Shown one piece after another: positions 11,311-22,858 of a DNA stretch of 64,000 bases (position 1 is its first letter; every line of letters starts with the position of its first letter). The notes beneath the pieces were generated by a model, which was given only the letters and a program-made list of their open reading frames with translations, did not search any database and was not told the origin of the DNA. The DNA is taken from assembly GCF_025766255.1 (NCBI RefSeq), contig NW_026516730.1, positions 1 to 64,000 on the forward strand. Reading direction: 5' to 3'. Origin of the DNA: Zychaea mexicana. Lineage: Eukaryota > Mucoromycota > Mucoromycetes > Mucorales > Lichtheimiaceae. A program made the position numbers and the translations under genes.

Positions 11311-12480
11311 GATGTACACATATGGATGGTTATCGAAGGCGACAGCATAGAGCCTGATAGCTTGTAATGGCGGATACAACAAGGTGGATCGTGGTGTAAA
11401 ACGACGTCCCTGTATTTTCTAATTTCTCCAGCATAGAACAGCATCCCAATTCCTATTGTCCTTACCTACAATTTCGCTTTTTGCTTATGCAAACTTCCAA
11501 TCGTCCGTGGATATATGTGTATGTGCTGTAGTGTGGTGTTGAATAAAGCAAGGATGATAGGGATAATCACGGTGCAGCAGCCAGGAACACTAAAAGAAAG
11601 AAAAAACGCAAGTGCTACATATTCCCCCCTCCTTAACACTTTAACCATTTTACCATAATGAGTCCAAACTGTGCTGCTAGCAGTAGTTGTGCATGCTCCA
11701 TGTACTGAATAGTTGGTAGGACTAGTTGAAGATAAGCAAGAACGGCGTTGGTTTTTTTTGCAGCGCCTTGCAAAGCATAAAGAAAAGAATAACCCTTACC
11801 TCTTCCATTTCACCATGTTATTAGTCTTGAGCCATTGCATTGAATGAGTTCAAAGGATCCATCAGTAATGCCATGACCTGTGATGCCTCGACTGTATGTC
11901 CTATAGACGGGAAATATATTAACAAACGAGTGTTACTTTTTGTTTACGGTGCTATACATATGCAAAGAGAAAAAGCTTGTTCCATTTTGTACCAAGTCAA
12001 TAATCCTGATTTCGTGTGTAAATGAGCTGTGGACAGATGCCAATAATGCTGCTACTGTCAAATGCCTTGCGAATGGGCGTGCAGTGACGATGAACGTGTT
12101 CTGTAAAGCGTAGAAAAAGCAACTGTCAATCACGCTGTTACTGCCGTGTTATACAAAGTGAAGAAAAAAAAACTTTTTCTGTCTTTTTCCTTCCTCCATC
12201 TGAGACATTTACCATTTGAATCCGTCACCAAGTTGATCTTTTTGTGCAAATCCTCAATTTGGAAAGGGTTGTTGTAGCTAGAGCTTGAAGAATGCTTGGA
12301 GATGAACTCAAGAGAAAAAAAAACTTTTTATATAAGAAGCACATGCACTTGGTGAAATTTTCCTCTCTGAAATACTGCATTGCTGCCTAGCACAGTGCTT
12401 CTAGTGGCTGACCTTGAAATCCCAAAAAAATTGTGGGGGGAACACCCAACTCTTATTTCCGGGCCGGAATAAGGGAATTG
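11311..12480 (-). repeat. Right terminal inverted repeat of the MULE (1.17 kb)
   Basis: Inverted partner of 7249-8420. It begins after gttggacatc on the inner side and ends aagggaattg at the chromovirus junction. Confidence 0.93.
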
Positions 12481-12489
12481 CCTTGACAA
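12481..12489 (+). repeat. Right 9-bp target site duplication of the MULE
   Basis: CCTTGACAA directly after the right terminal repeat. Confidence 0.95.
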
Positions 12490-14539
12490 GCTCCGCAACA
12501 TAAAGGATTTATCCGGGCACTGGACAGAAGAACACACCATCGCTTTTAACAATATCAAAGCTGCTTTGGAATCTGCTCCTGTCTTAAGCCAACCTGATGA
12601 ATCTTTGCCTTATTATGTGGCAACGGATGCTTCTGACACTGGTATTGGTTGCTGTCTTTACCAAATCAAAAACAACCGATATCAATACATTGGTTTCATG
12701 GCACGTGCTTTAAACAAAGCTGAAACGTCATATAGTGTCACAAAGCGTGAACTTTTAGCAGTTGTCTTCAGTTTTCGCAAATTCCACAAGTATCTATGGG
12801 GTAACAGATTCACACTCTTTACTGATCATAAAGCTTTAACTTATCTGCACACACAAGTTGTAGCAAATCCGATGATGGTTACCTGGTATGACACTATCTT
12901 TGACTATGACTTTGAAGTGGTTCATCTACCTGGTATGCAAAACATCTTACCGGACACGCTCAGCCGTCTTTTTATGCCAAAGAAGCTGGCGGGGGATAAT
13001 ACTACAGGAAAAAGAATCGCTCCTTCACTATATTTGGGTGAACTCAAAAAGTCACACCAAAACAAAAACGGCTTTTCTTCTTCTTCTCAATCCCTCACTC
13101 AACGTGCTGCAACACTCGTTGAATACATGACACCACCCGAGAATGAACGTGCTAATCTCCTAGTACAAGCGCATCTCAATGGCCATTTCGGTACTGATTC
13201 AATCATCAATGAAATGCATAGCCAAGGCCTACACTGGTCAACTATAAAGAAAGACGCTTTAAACACCGTTGCTAATTGTCCAGACTGTCAACGTTTCAAT
13301 ATTGGCAAACACGGTTATCACCCACTTCGTAGCATCGCTGCAGATAAACCTGGCGATCACTGGGCTATTGACCTAGGCGATTTAAACTGCACTACACCTC
13401 GTGGTAACAACTATATTTTGGTCATGGTTGATTTATTTTCTCGCTACGTTATTTTACGTGCTCTTCCTAACAAGACCGCACTTACCATTGCTATGAATCT
13501 CGTTCAAATCTTTGGAGACTTTGGTTACCCAAAAATCCTACAAATGGATCGTGGTTCGGAATTCAGCAATGAAGTCGTTCGTCATCTATTGGAAAACTGT
13601 GCCGTAGACAGACGCCTCATTACGCAATACAATCCTAGAGCAAATGGCTGCGCAGAAAAATGGGTTCATACGACGAAGAGCGTGATCGTTAAATGTTTAC
13701 ACGGAAAAAAGGATGATTGGGATCTGTTCCTTCCAAGTACACAACTTGCTATCAATAACAAGCATGCTGCCTTGCATCATTCCCGTCCGTTTTCGGTCAT
13801 GTTCGCTCGTCAACCTAATCTCTGGCAAGACTACAGCAATATGATACAGGAAGGCATTGAGGATCAGATTCGTTACACTGACAAAAGAGAGGAACAGATG
13901 GCTGAGGTTGTCATTCCTGCTCTTCGTGACCGGATCAAAGCTCTACACCAAGCACAAGAAGGGAAATTCGCAAAGAAGTTCCGTATTTTGAAGGAATTCC
14001 CTATCGGCAGTAAGGTTATGGTCGTCAGCATGAATCGTCGATCCAAGACCGATGCTCGTTATGAAGGTCCTTACACTGTCCATGGCAAAAACAAAAGGAA
14101 TGGTCAATACGTTCTTACGGACTCTACAGGCGCCCTTCTGGGTCGTGATGTTTCTCCTCATTATATCAAACTGATTTCTCAGGACACCATCGCTTCTGGT
14201 GAAGATTTCTTTGAAGTTCAGTCTATTGTGGATCACCAAGGTTCTCCTGGCAATTATAAGTATCTTGTTCGTTGGAAAGGATATGGGCCTGAAGACGATA
14301 CCTGGGAACCCATCGAGCATTTCAATGACTTGACGCTGATTGAAAAATATTGGCAACGTCGAGACGATAGCAATTCAAATCAGGGTAAGTGATTGCCTCC
14401 TCGGCTTCGTAACACTCACAACCAAGCAAAGCAGGTAAAACAGGCACAGCCACCTCAGCCTCGCCAAACGCAAAGCAAACGCAAACAAACTGCATCACTA
14501 CGTCGTTCTGAACGCAACGTTAAACGCAGACGCACTTAA
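12490..14539 (+). pseudogene. Chromovirus 1 pol: RNase H, integrase, chromodomain
   Basis: Second half of the same polyprotein, in frame with 7248 if the MULE and one copy of its 9-bp target duplication are ignored. RNase [19 protein letters not shown] and [10 protein letters not shown]. Integrase: an HHCC zinc domain (the two Cys in NCPDCQRFN), then the DDE core with Asp in HWAIDLGDL, Asp in [11 protein letters not shown] and Glu in [11 protein letters not shown]-terminal chromodomain follows ([19 protein letters not shown]), which in this family directs integration by binding chromatin marks. An in-frame TGA at 14390-14392 ends the long frame. The same frame then codes a very basic tail (KRKQTASLRRSERNVKRRRT) to TAA at 14537-14539, so the TGA is probably a lesion or a readthrough site. 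An isolated ATG at 12566 is not the true start. Confidence 0.9.
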
Positions 14540-14691
14540 AGACATCGTCTTTCTCCATATCTTTTTCCCATCAAAGTTCCCTTGGGTTTTTACATAACTG
14601 GAGTTTTCTGACACCGTCACTTCTCTTAATACCGAAGGCTAGTGCAATGCAACAACTTATCTTACGGTTGTTCCAACCTGGCAGGGGGCAA

Positions 14692-15107
14692 TGTTGTATC
14701 CAACATGATCAATAACACATATTCTTTAATTGGTCATTAACGATTGCTGTTATTTCCCTCATAACCTCACTTGTGCGGACATTTCTTTATTCATACACAT
14801 CTTGGTGAAACACCGATCAGCTATGCTCAGGAAGAAGTTGTCATTATTCAGATCACGTAATTCACATTAGTTACTATCTGAGGCATTTACCCGGATGTAC
14901 CTTTTACTCACGCATCATACATTACTTAATCCTATATAATTGATTTGTAACATCAATTCATCCGTTCAATGCACACGCTGTGGTAGTTGCCAAGGATAAG
15001 CCATTTCTTATAAATAGTGAGAACTTTTGTTATCATAATAAACCAGTTTGAATTCCTTTCGGGTCTCGTTGACTTATTCTGTCTCTTTTGGTTTATTGGA
15101 TATTACA
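14692..15107 (+). repeat. 3' LTR of chromovirus 1
   Basis: Full-length partner of the 5' LTR, preceded directly by the polypurine tract. It is followed at once by the interior of a Harbinger-type transposase gene (15108 onward). Confidence 0.95.
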
Positions 15108-15760
15108 AATATCACTAACGATTTGTGTTCTTAATCCATTTTTTTAAAATTTGTAAGAATATAATCTGCTATGCAGAATTTCTGTATCCATATAATTGAT
15201 TCTTGAATCGTGACCGTCAAGAATTTAAGTAATATGTTTAAACAAATCAGGATTGTATTTATGTGCTGATAATATTCTTAATCTTATATTAGAAAACATA
15301 GTATCTAATGACTCATTAACAATTTTGTTTAACCTTTTATAATTATCTTCATCCATCCAAAATTTTCTATAAAAGCAATGAAATGTAGTTTGCGGAAGAT
15401 ATTTATCTATTTCTTCTTTCCCAGCAATCCCCGAAACTAAATGGTATAATAAGAATAAACCTTTTTCAATTTCATAGTAAGGTCCAGGGTACTCCTTATT
15501 GCCATATAATACTATATAAAAGAAAAATACAGCAATATATCCTAATTTTTCTACTAATTTTTTTTAATAATGTCTATATAAACTATATGTTTTAATTCAG
15601 TTCTATGTTTATATTTATGATTAATAACAGGCCAATTATTATTCAAAAAAATCCAATGATTTATAAGAATTGAATTAATCTCATTTGTTATCAAGCTATT
15701 AACATCCATCATTATTACTTTTTTAATAAATAGAGATTCAATTTTTTTTTGGAAATACAA
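15108..15760 (-). pseudogene. Harbinger-type DDE transposase, N-terminal fragment (copy X)
   Basis: Near-identical to 37932-38584, the 5' part of the fuller transposase described at 36475-38584. It includes the small frame at 15554-15760 and the segment coding EYPGPYYEIEKGLFLLYHL and HCFYRKFWMDEDNYKRL. A stop interrupts it before ILDGHDSRINYMD. The gene is cut at 15107/15108 by the 3' LTR of chromovirus 1, and the part coding the rest of the catalytic domain is absent here. Clearly a dead copy. Confidence 0.75.
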
Positions 15761-15833
15761 TAGTAATTATAAATTTATAAATAATCTCCTTATTTATAAA
15801 ATTATTCTTACTGATGGCTACGAATATATCCGC

Positions 15834-16396
15834 TTACTGCTCAAATTCCGTCTTCTCAACGTGATCTGCCAGAATATTTTCAACAAATGCAGTCTCACCA
15901 TTATCACGAACAAAGTTCCATTTTTTGTTGTCGTCCAATCTTCTCAACAAATCAATAATAGGCTGTTTCTCCTCGGGTTCCAATCCAGACGAATCTGATT
16001 TACTGCTTCTTTTCGTGCCTCGGGAAGTTGACTTTGATTTTGGAACTATCGAAAAATTAGTATCAAATAACAGTAAGTGATCCTCAAACTGAAACCAACC
16101 TTTTGTAAGCTGAACCGCATGCACTAAAATGGCATTCCAATTAGGTGGTTTTCTAACCTTGATCTAATAATCAAAGATATTAATATAGAACCTTTCTTAT
16201 TACCCATATATCTATTGATTCTTACAGCACGGACGCCATCATTTTCAGTTACTTCTTCGAACAGGTATGACCAATACTGATCTAGTGTTTTAATATCATC
16301 AGGAAGATTGTTTGCAATGAATTCCACGTTTGAATCCACAAAGTTAGCGAGACTTGGTCGCCTAGCAACCTTGAGGTAGTCAGAAATAGCTACCAT
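15834..16396 (-). pseudogene. Truncated N-terminal part of an unrecognised Mucorales-type multi-copy gene (copy X)
   Basis: Two overlapping minus-strand frames. The first begins at the ATG at 16396 (MVAISDYLKVARRPSLANF) and codes 80-90 residues to IIRSRLENHL. The second runs from about 16124 to a stop at 15834 (KGWFQFEDHLLLFDTNF, a Lys/Ser-rich stretch, WNFVRDNGETAFVENIL). They overlap in different frames, so a small intron or a frameshift must join them; I could not find a phase-correct splice. The order of hydrophobic, linker and WNFV..NGE blocks resembles the N-terminal half of large multi-copy proteins of unknown function that I associate with Mucorales. That link is inference. The gene ends before any C-terminal domain and is almost identical to 38658-39220. 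Confidence 0.5.
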
Positions 16397-16779
16397 GGTT
16401 AATTTGTTGCTATGTTAGTTACATACAAACAAAAATTTATATCCCGTTATGTCTTGCTTAGCAACGTACCTTTGCGATGTAATTCCATGGCAACTGAAAC
16501 TTAACAAACGTGTTGCTTCGGAAGAAGGTGGCGATTGGAAGCTGCGGAACGCGTTTCTTAACTTCTGCTTTTTTTTTGTTGCTCAGCAACCAATTATTGC
16601 TCAGTCAACTCATAGAAACAGGTAAATATTTTTTTCTTCCATCCTTTCACATAAACTATAATAACAACTGTTGGTTTTGTTCATCAATTTAATTATTATA
16701 TTGCTAACTTAATTGTCAATCTTTACTATATATTATTACTCATAGTTTCTCAATGAATTTTTTTTTATTAGAGTGAAAC

Positions 16780-17190
16780 TATCGTCTTAGCTGCTCGAGT
16801 GGACGTTGTTAACTCACGTTTCTTAGACGATGTTACTTTTTCAATTTGCTCGAGTGGCCGTTGTTCACTTTCTTTCAGGGTGACGCTATTCACGCTCGCC
16901 CGAGTGGCCGTCGTTAACTCACGTCGCGCATTTTCTTTTTTGGGATTGCTGTTGCACTTAGCTTCCTCGAGTGGCCGTTGTTCACTTTCTTTCAGGGTGA
17001 CGCTATTCACGCTCGCCCGAGTGGCCGTCGTTAACTCACGTCGCGCATTTTCTTTTTTGGGATTGCTGTTGCACTTAGCTTCCTCGTCGAGTGGCCGTTG
17101 TTCACTTTCTTTCAGGGTGACGCTATTCACGCTCGCCCGAGTGACCGTCGTTAACTCACGTCGCGCATTTTTTCATTTATTTTATTGTTA
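16780..17190 (-). repeat. 117/120-bp coding-like minisatellite (copy X)
   Basis: The landmark cacgctcgcccgagtgg recurs at 16891, 17008 and 17128 (spacings 117 and 120, both multiples of three). A degenerate further unit lies on the left. On the minus strand the array is open as a 39-40-residue repeat, VNSVTLKESEQRPLEEAKC then NSNPKKENARRELTTATRAS. The plus strand is also open. Copy Y (39665-39880) keeps only part of it. No start or partner exon is evident, so whether it is translated is unknown. Confidence 0.75.
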
Positions 17191-17603
17191 TCACTACATT
17201 CTCTGATCTATTATGTAGGATTTCGAAAACGTGTTTAAAGAACTAAAATTATTCCTTTCCTTTCCAAGGTAATTTTCAAGAATTTCAATTCAATGCTCGC
17301 TATCTGCTAATATATCATATATTTTTTGATTTATTCCAGTGACACGATATGTACTTCTTTTCAAAAGGCCAATAACTAGGAATTATTAGTAGTGCTGTAC
17401 ATAATAAAGCTTCAAAAATTGTTTATCTATAGTATATGGGGAGAAAAGTTTTCCTAATAATCTTCTTAACTTTTTATAACCAGATTAGTTCCACTATGTT
17501 AAACTCGGCTTTATCGTTGCTCTTTTTGGTGGTACCAAGAAGCCATGCACATGATTTATATGAATCAATCCATTTAGTTGCTGTCTACTCAAGGCTTACT
17601 TTC
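17191..17603 (+). other. Duplicated AT-rich flank with a short signal-peptide-like ORF, cut by an LTR
   Basis: Matches 39880-40311 of copy Y. In copy Y an ATG at 40204 opens 46 codons starting MLNSALSLLFLVVPRSHAHD, which looks like a short signal peptide. In copy X the same frame runs into the LTR at 17604. A further inverted copy at 32900-33178 has a one-base change that breaks the frame. I would not call it a gene without transcript evidence. Confidence 0.4.
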
Positions 17604-17973
17604 TGTAAGGTGCGGACAGGAACAAGACAAGACAAGGACAGAAAGACCGGACGAGAATGTGCTAGGTGCTTTCAGCAAGAACAGGACAAGACAAGAAGGA
17701 AAGCTGGAGGTAGGAGAGCAGATGATGAGAGAGATATAAGGAACAAGATATATGATGGAAACAAGATATCTGACTGATGTTTTATTATTCAAAGACTATG
17801 GTGTTTATATATCTTTTACTATGGAATTTAATAATGCGAATAAACGGAAAGATTGGTATTAGGGTTGTTAATTCGGACGATGATGATGGATGATATTGTT
17901 ACTTGGGGATTTAATAAGTGATCATCGAGGTTGAGGGTGATCACTTAGTAGAGGTCGAGGAATGTTCATAACA
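17604..17973 (-). repeat. 3' LTR of chromovirus 2
   Basis: 370 bp, TG...CA on both strands (plus strand tgtaaggtgcgg to ttcataaca). It matches 22859-23090 and, in inverse orientation, 25207-25315. Confidence 0.9.
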
Positions 17974-17985
17974 TTACCTCCCCTC

Positions 17986-20772
17986 TTAGGCTCGAGTAAC
18001 ACGAGAGCGGGTCGAACGCCGAGGTGATGGTGGTGGAGCAGGCTTGGTCGGATGCTGCATATGAAAGTCACGAACTACGTCAGCGGCGTTCCAAAGATTT
18101 GAAGCTGGTTCCCAGGTGTTTTCTGAGGGATCTATGTATCCCTTCCACGCAACTAGATATTGCAATTGACCCCGACGACGGCGACTGTCAAGTATACTGT
18201 CGACTTCGAAATGCTCTTCGCCCTGAACTTCTACAGGAGGCAATGGCGCAGGTACACGGTCTTGAATGTCCGGAGTCGCCGGGTTATCGCGAGGCGTTAA
18301 CAGGGCAACGTGGAACACTGGGTGAACCCGTAGTGCAACAGGCAAGTTCAACTTGTAGGCATGGGAGCCAACACTCGCAATGATTTTGAATGGGCCCAAG
18401 CGAGTATGGTCAAGCTTCGAAGATGGCCTAACAGTCTTGATATTTTTGCTAGAGACATAAACGAAGTCGCCTATATTGAAGACTGGTGTGGGTCGATGGT
18501 GCGCGTTGTAGAACACGGCTTGCTGTTGCTGGGCGAGGCGAATTTCACTTTTCAACGATTCATGAAGTTCTTTCAACTCCTTACAAAAATCTTCGGTAGC
18601 ACCAGAGAGACCTGAACCCTGGGGCGTTGGCAACAAAGAAAAACGTGGGTGGTAACCGTAGGTGGCCTCAAAAGGAGTATGGCGCGTGCTTGACTGGACA
18701 GAATTGTTGTAGCTGAATTCGGCAACAGGTAACAAGGAAGACCAGTCGTCCTGCTGGTAATTGATATACGCGCGAAGATACTGCTCCAATATTGAATTTA
18801 CTACCTCAGTTTGTCCGTCGGTTTCGGGCCTGAAAGCTGTTGACATATTTGACTTGATCTGGAGCAACTCGAGTAATGAACGCCAGAAACGCGACGTGAA
18901 CAGTGCGCCACGATCCGAGACAATATCATTGGGTAGACCATGCAAACGGAAAACTTCCGTGACAAAAAGGTGGGCTAATTCGCTGGCCGTAATGGTGTCC
19001 TTGCATGGGACGAAGTGCGCCATTTTTGTCAATCGATCAACAACAACCCAAATTGCATTGTGACCTGACGAGGATGGCAAACCAACAATGAAGTCCATGC
19101 TGATGGAAGACCAGGGACGAGGAGGTACTTGTAAGGGCTTGAGCTCACCGAGAGGGGCTTGACGGGAGTGCTTCGAGCGTTTGCAGGTGCGACAATTGGA
19201 GACGTAACGTTTGACGAATTGACGTAGTCCCGGCCAGAAGAAACGCCGAGCCAACAGTTCGCAAGTCTTAGCGATACCGAAGTGGCCTGAGACTGGGTGA
19301 TCGTGGTGTAGCCGCAACAATTCTAACTTCAACGCATCAACATCAGGTACATAGATGCGGTCATCGAGGAACAACAATCCTGAATCATCGTCGAAGCGAT
19401 ACCGGCTCATCTTGACGTGAAGCTGCCTGGGTATGCTGGAAGGGTGTTGTACGAGATTCAAGATTCTTGCGGTCTTAGCATCGTCATCGTATTTATCGCG
19501 TATTGCTGATATCAGGTCGTCATCAACAGGGCAACTAGAGACAGCCCCAAGAACGACTTGATCCTCACGAAATATGGATTTTATTGGCTGTTTATCGCTA
19601 TCGTCCCCCTTCCGGAAGGCCATGTCCGAGCGACGGGAGAGGGCATCGGCCTTGGGGTTCTTGGTGCCTGGACGGTACGTGATCGTGAAGTTTTCAACTT
19701 CGGACAGCTTAATAGCCCAGCGGGCATGACGACGACTAAGGGTGCGGGCACTGGATGACATGAAATACTCGAGGTTCTTGTGGTCAGTTAGGACAGTAAC
19801 TTGGTGCTGGGAGCCTTGGAGATAATGGCGCCATACACGGAAACTGTCAACAATGGCAAGCATCTCTTTGTCATAGATGTCATAATTGACCTCGGCAGGA
19901 TTCAACTTGCGACTATGGAAGGCTACAGGATGATGCACACCAGTAGAGTCGGGCTGGCTAAGCACCGCAGCAATGGCAAAGTCGGATGCATCAGTTTCAA
20001 CAAAGATCGGTTGAGAAGGCACGAAATGCTGCAGAACTGGCGCAGTAGTGAAGCTCTGCTTGAGTGCTGAGAACGCGGTATCTTGTGTAGTAGTCCAATC
20101 GAACGGAACATCCTTCTTCAGCAGCGAGGTAAGGGGGGCAGTGATGCGAGAGTAATGGTGGATGAAACGGCGATAGAAATTGGCGAACCCAAGGAAAACC
20201 TGAATGTCATGAGTGTTTTTGGGGGTAGGCCAATCCAAGATGCAGGTTACCTTGGTTGGATCCATGCTGACACCCGAGCGACCCACGCGGAAACCAAGGA
20301 AATCAACCTCATCGACGTCGAAATTACACTTGTCAGCTTTGGCATAAAGGGCTGACTCACGAAGTTTTTGCAAGACTAGCTTGACATGTTCATCGTGCTC
20401 TGCTTGATTGTCGCTGAAGATCAAGATGTCATCCAAGTACACGATAACGAACTGGTCAAGATACTCGTGCAGGGCATTATTAATAAGTGCTTGGAAGGAA
20501 CCCGGCGCATTGGTCAAACCGAAGCTCATAACATTATACTGAAAATGACCGTATCTTGTGCGGAAGGCGGTTTTCCATTCATCACCCTTGGCTATACGGA
20601 TACGATGATAAGCATTGCGGATATCAAGCTTGGTAAAGACGGTGGCAGATGAAAGACGGTCGAGCATTTCGTTGATCAGAGGCAATGGGTAACGATTCTT
20701 GATGGTGATCTTGTTAAGCCCACGGTAATCAACGCAAAGGCGTAGGGAACCGTCCTTTTTCTTGACAAACAA
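17986..20772 (-). pseudogene. Chromovirus 2 pol: reverse transcriptase, RNase H, integrase, chromodomain
   Basis: A 928-residue open frame that begins inside the RT. Upstream sequence coding [18 protein letters not shown] belongs to it, so the ATG at 20772 is not a true start. [31 protein letters not shown] and the catalytic [10 protein letters not shown]. RNase [18 protein letters not shown] and [10 protein letters not shown]. Integrase: zinc domain [16 protein letters not shown] with CRTCKRSKH, then Asp in [11 protein letters not shown], Asp in [10 protein letters not shown] and Glu in TDGQTEVVN. The chromodomain ([19 protein letters not shown]) is C-terminal. The frame itself is undamaged over its whole length, but it is out of frame with the protease. 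The element is therefore defective or needs a frameshift. Confidence 0.93.
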
Positions 20773-20831
20773 GATGGGGGCTCCAGCAAGACTAGTCGAA
20801 CGACTGATGAAACCGTTATCCAGGTTGGTCT

Positions 20832-21710
20832 TTATATATTCACGTAGGACGCCGAGTTCTTCTTGTGATAAGGAATAGATCGGCCCAAATGGAACTTGAG
20901 TATCTCAGCAATCGGGATAGCATGATCGATGCCTGGACGAGAAGGGGGAAGGGCATCAGCTTGGTCCTTATTGAACACATCAGCAAAAGCGCGATATTTG
21001 GATGGCAGCGAGGAATTAGCAGTGGATCCTTCAATCGTGACGGAAGCGATGGATGACAGGGACCCTAAGGGGTCGACATGAACTGAAAACGCTTGGGCGC
21101 CCTTTTGGATAAGTGACTTGATAGTAAGTGCACTAACCAGTCGGATATCCGGTGGATGCTTAGCAGTAGGTGGTGAAGGATGTGAATTGCTGCTGCAAGG
21201 TGCTGGCAAGCAATCTGTGGTGCAGGTGGTGGAAGTCAGGTCGATGTGGCCGGTGCGCCAATTGATAGATGGATTATGCTTGATCAACCAGGGCATACCA
21301 AGAATGATGCTGTATTGTCCCAAGGACGTTGGATACAGCAAAATTCGTTCATGGTGTTGGCCAACGAACAGATCGACTGGACATTCGTCAGTGATAATAC
21401 CGGAACGAAGAGCTCGACCGTCGACTGTGCGGACCAAGAGTGGGTTATTACTTTTGATGGACGGCAAGTTATGATGGCGTGCGAAGGATTCATCGACAAA
21501 ATTCTCCATGGCACCCGAATCGATCATGGCATGTGTTTTTACTATACGACCCGAAATATCGATGGATACCGACATTTTGAGAGGATGGTGCAAGGAAGGT
21601 GAGGATTTCGGAGAAGATGAAGCAGGCAGAGGTGGAATAACAGAAGAGCAGAGAGGTTTGGTTTCAACAGTTGTTTTATTTGAAGTTACTTCTGATGATA
21701 GGGAGCCCAT
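20832..21710 (-). pseudogene. Chromovirus 2 protease region
   Basis: Frame coding a retropepsin-type domain, with the active-site motif AMIDSGAMENFVDESF then ILGMPWLIKHNPSINW. It cleaves the polyprotein. It ends in a frame offset from pol: near 20890-20900 the sequence must shift by one to reach [14 protein letters not shown]. It is also offset from the zinc knuckle upstream, where a stop follows GKGTSHGL near 21720. Whether the second offset is programmed, a lesion, or the GTAAGAG there acts as a splice donor cannot be told from sequence. Confidence 0.8.
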
Positions 21711-21719
21711 GGTATACTC

Positions 21720-22756
21720 TCTTACAGGCCATGGGAGGTGCCTTTTCCCGACTTCTTAGGGCGAGTGCGGGCCTCATGACCTTCACCACCGCAGTATAAG
21801 CAGAGACCAAGCTGACGTCGACGAGCCTTTTCCTCTGCCGACAATGGGATGAACTTGGTTTTAGCTGCATCCAGGTCCATGGGCTGCACAGCGCTTGTGG
21901 TGTTGGTGGGGGAAACTGTGACCGGTGCCGAAAATCTTTAACGAGGGCGGAACGGCTGATTGCGTCGTTGCCCTTCTCTTTCGCGCATTCTGTTGTCGAG
22001 TTCGATTACCTTCGTTACATACAACCACAGCTCAACTGGCATGTCGCGAGTGGCGAGCTCATCCTTAAGGCGATCGCAGAGGCTTTTGCGAAAGATGGCA
22101 AGGAGGGCAGCATCATTGAACTGAGTGCGTAAGGCGAAGCGGTGGAAGGTGGCGGCGTGCTCAGAAGCTGCAGTCGAACCCTGACGTAGGTCTAGCAAGC
22201 TGTTTTCGATTTCCAGTAGTTCGTTGACCTGTCCAAAAGCCAAACGAAATTCATCAAGGAAGAGCGAAAACGAAAGCATGCACGGATCAACCTCGTCCGT
22301 ACCGATGTCATCGAGATAAGGCTGAGCCCAATCGAACGCAGGTCCAGCCATGAAAGAACACATGAAACAAATTTTTGAAAGGTCGTCAGCAAACCTGTCC
22401 TGATTCATGTGTATGGCCATCTTGACGTGGGTGATGAACGAGCGGATGTCCTCAGTGTTGCCCTTAAAAACTGGTGGGTCATTTACACGGAAGGCTCGGC
22501 AGTACGCGGGTGCTTGTGAATCCAGGGAGAGGTTTTGGAGACCCTCTGCGATGCTGGCAGCATTGATCGAGGATTCCGGAGTTTGGGCACGGACGTATTT
22601 AGGGCATATGGATTGACAAGGGAAAAAATAGGAGATAGGAAGTACAAGAGAGTCAGTGGGGAAACGGAGTATCTTAAAAAGAAAATATCGAAAAATGAGA
22701 GGGAATGTAGGGTGACAATAAATAGATAGAAATGGTAAAAGTGGTATAGAGATCAA
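21720..22756 (-). pseudogene. Chromovirus 2 gag with zinc knuckle
   Basis: Gag capsid region: FRVNDPPVFKGNTEDIRSF, FAFDWAQPYL-like core, then QGSTAASEHAATFHRFAL. An in-frame TAA at 21938-21940 interrupts it, after which the frame continues to a zinc knuckle, CLYCGGEGHEARTR. The knuckle's fourth ligand is Arg instead of Cys. The true N-terminus is unclear: the first 50 residues from 22756 are hydrophobic and may be leader sequence rather than protein. Confidence 0.75.
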
Positions 22757-22858
22757 GGGGCAGTAATGAATCAGAAGAAGGTAAAGTGGATTTACTGGAA
22801 TGAAGTATTAGAGTCAGAGAAGGAAGAAAGCAGGTAACACTGAATGAGTCAGATATGA

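Larger units (their letters stand above)
7249..12480 (-). mobile_element. Complete Mutator-like element (MULE) nested in the chromovirus RT
   Basis: A 5,232-bp DNA transposon with very long terminal inverted repeats (7249-8420 and 11311-12480). It is flanked by a perfect 9-bp target duplication, CCTTGACAA, at 7240-7248 and 12481-12489. A 9-bp duplication is the hallmark of the Mutator superfamily, and the single internal gene codes a MULE transposase with a SWIM zinc finger. The insertion cuts the reverse transcriptase of chromovirus 1 just after the LTAPLD stretch, and removing it restores the reading frame. Both termini begin CAATTCCCTTATTCCGG when read inward. Confidence 0.96.
3703..15107 (+). 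mobile_element. Ty3/gypsy chromovirus with nested MULE
   Basis: LTR retrotransposon bounded by two 416-bp direct repeats (TG...CA). Internal order is gag, zinc knuckle, protease, reverse transcriptase, RNase H, integrase, chromodomain, the Ty3/gypsy (Metaviridae-type) order. A polypurine tract (gcagggggcaa) abuts the 3' LTR. I see no convincing tRNA primer-binding site after the 5' LTR. The LTRs differ at about six positions by my count, so the insertion is fairly young. The flanks do not match (atggc before, aatat after), so there is no target site duplication. Without the nested 5.2-kb MULE and its duplicated 9 bp the element would be about 6.2 kb. Confidence 0.93.

Noticed and set aside
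3698..15112. A target site duplication for chromovirus 1
   Set aside because: atggc and aatat do not match, and shifting the LTR ends would break the TG...CA borders.
16780..17190. CRISPR-like array
   Set aside because: The whole 117/120-bp unit repeats with no unique spacers, and the context is eukaryotic.
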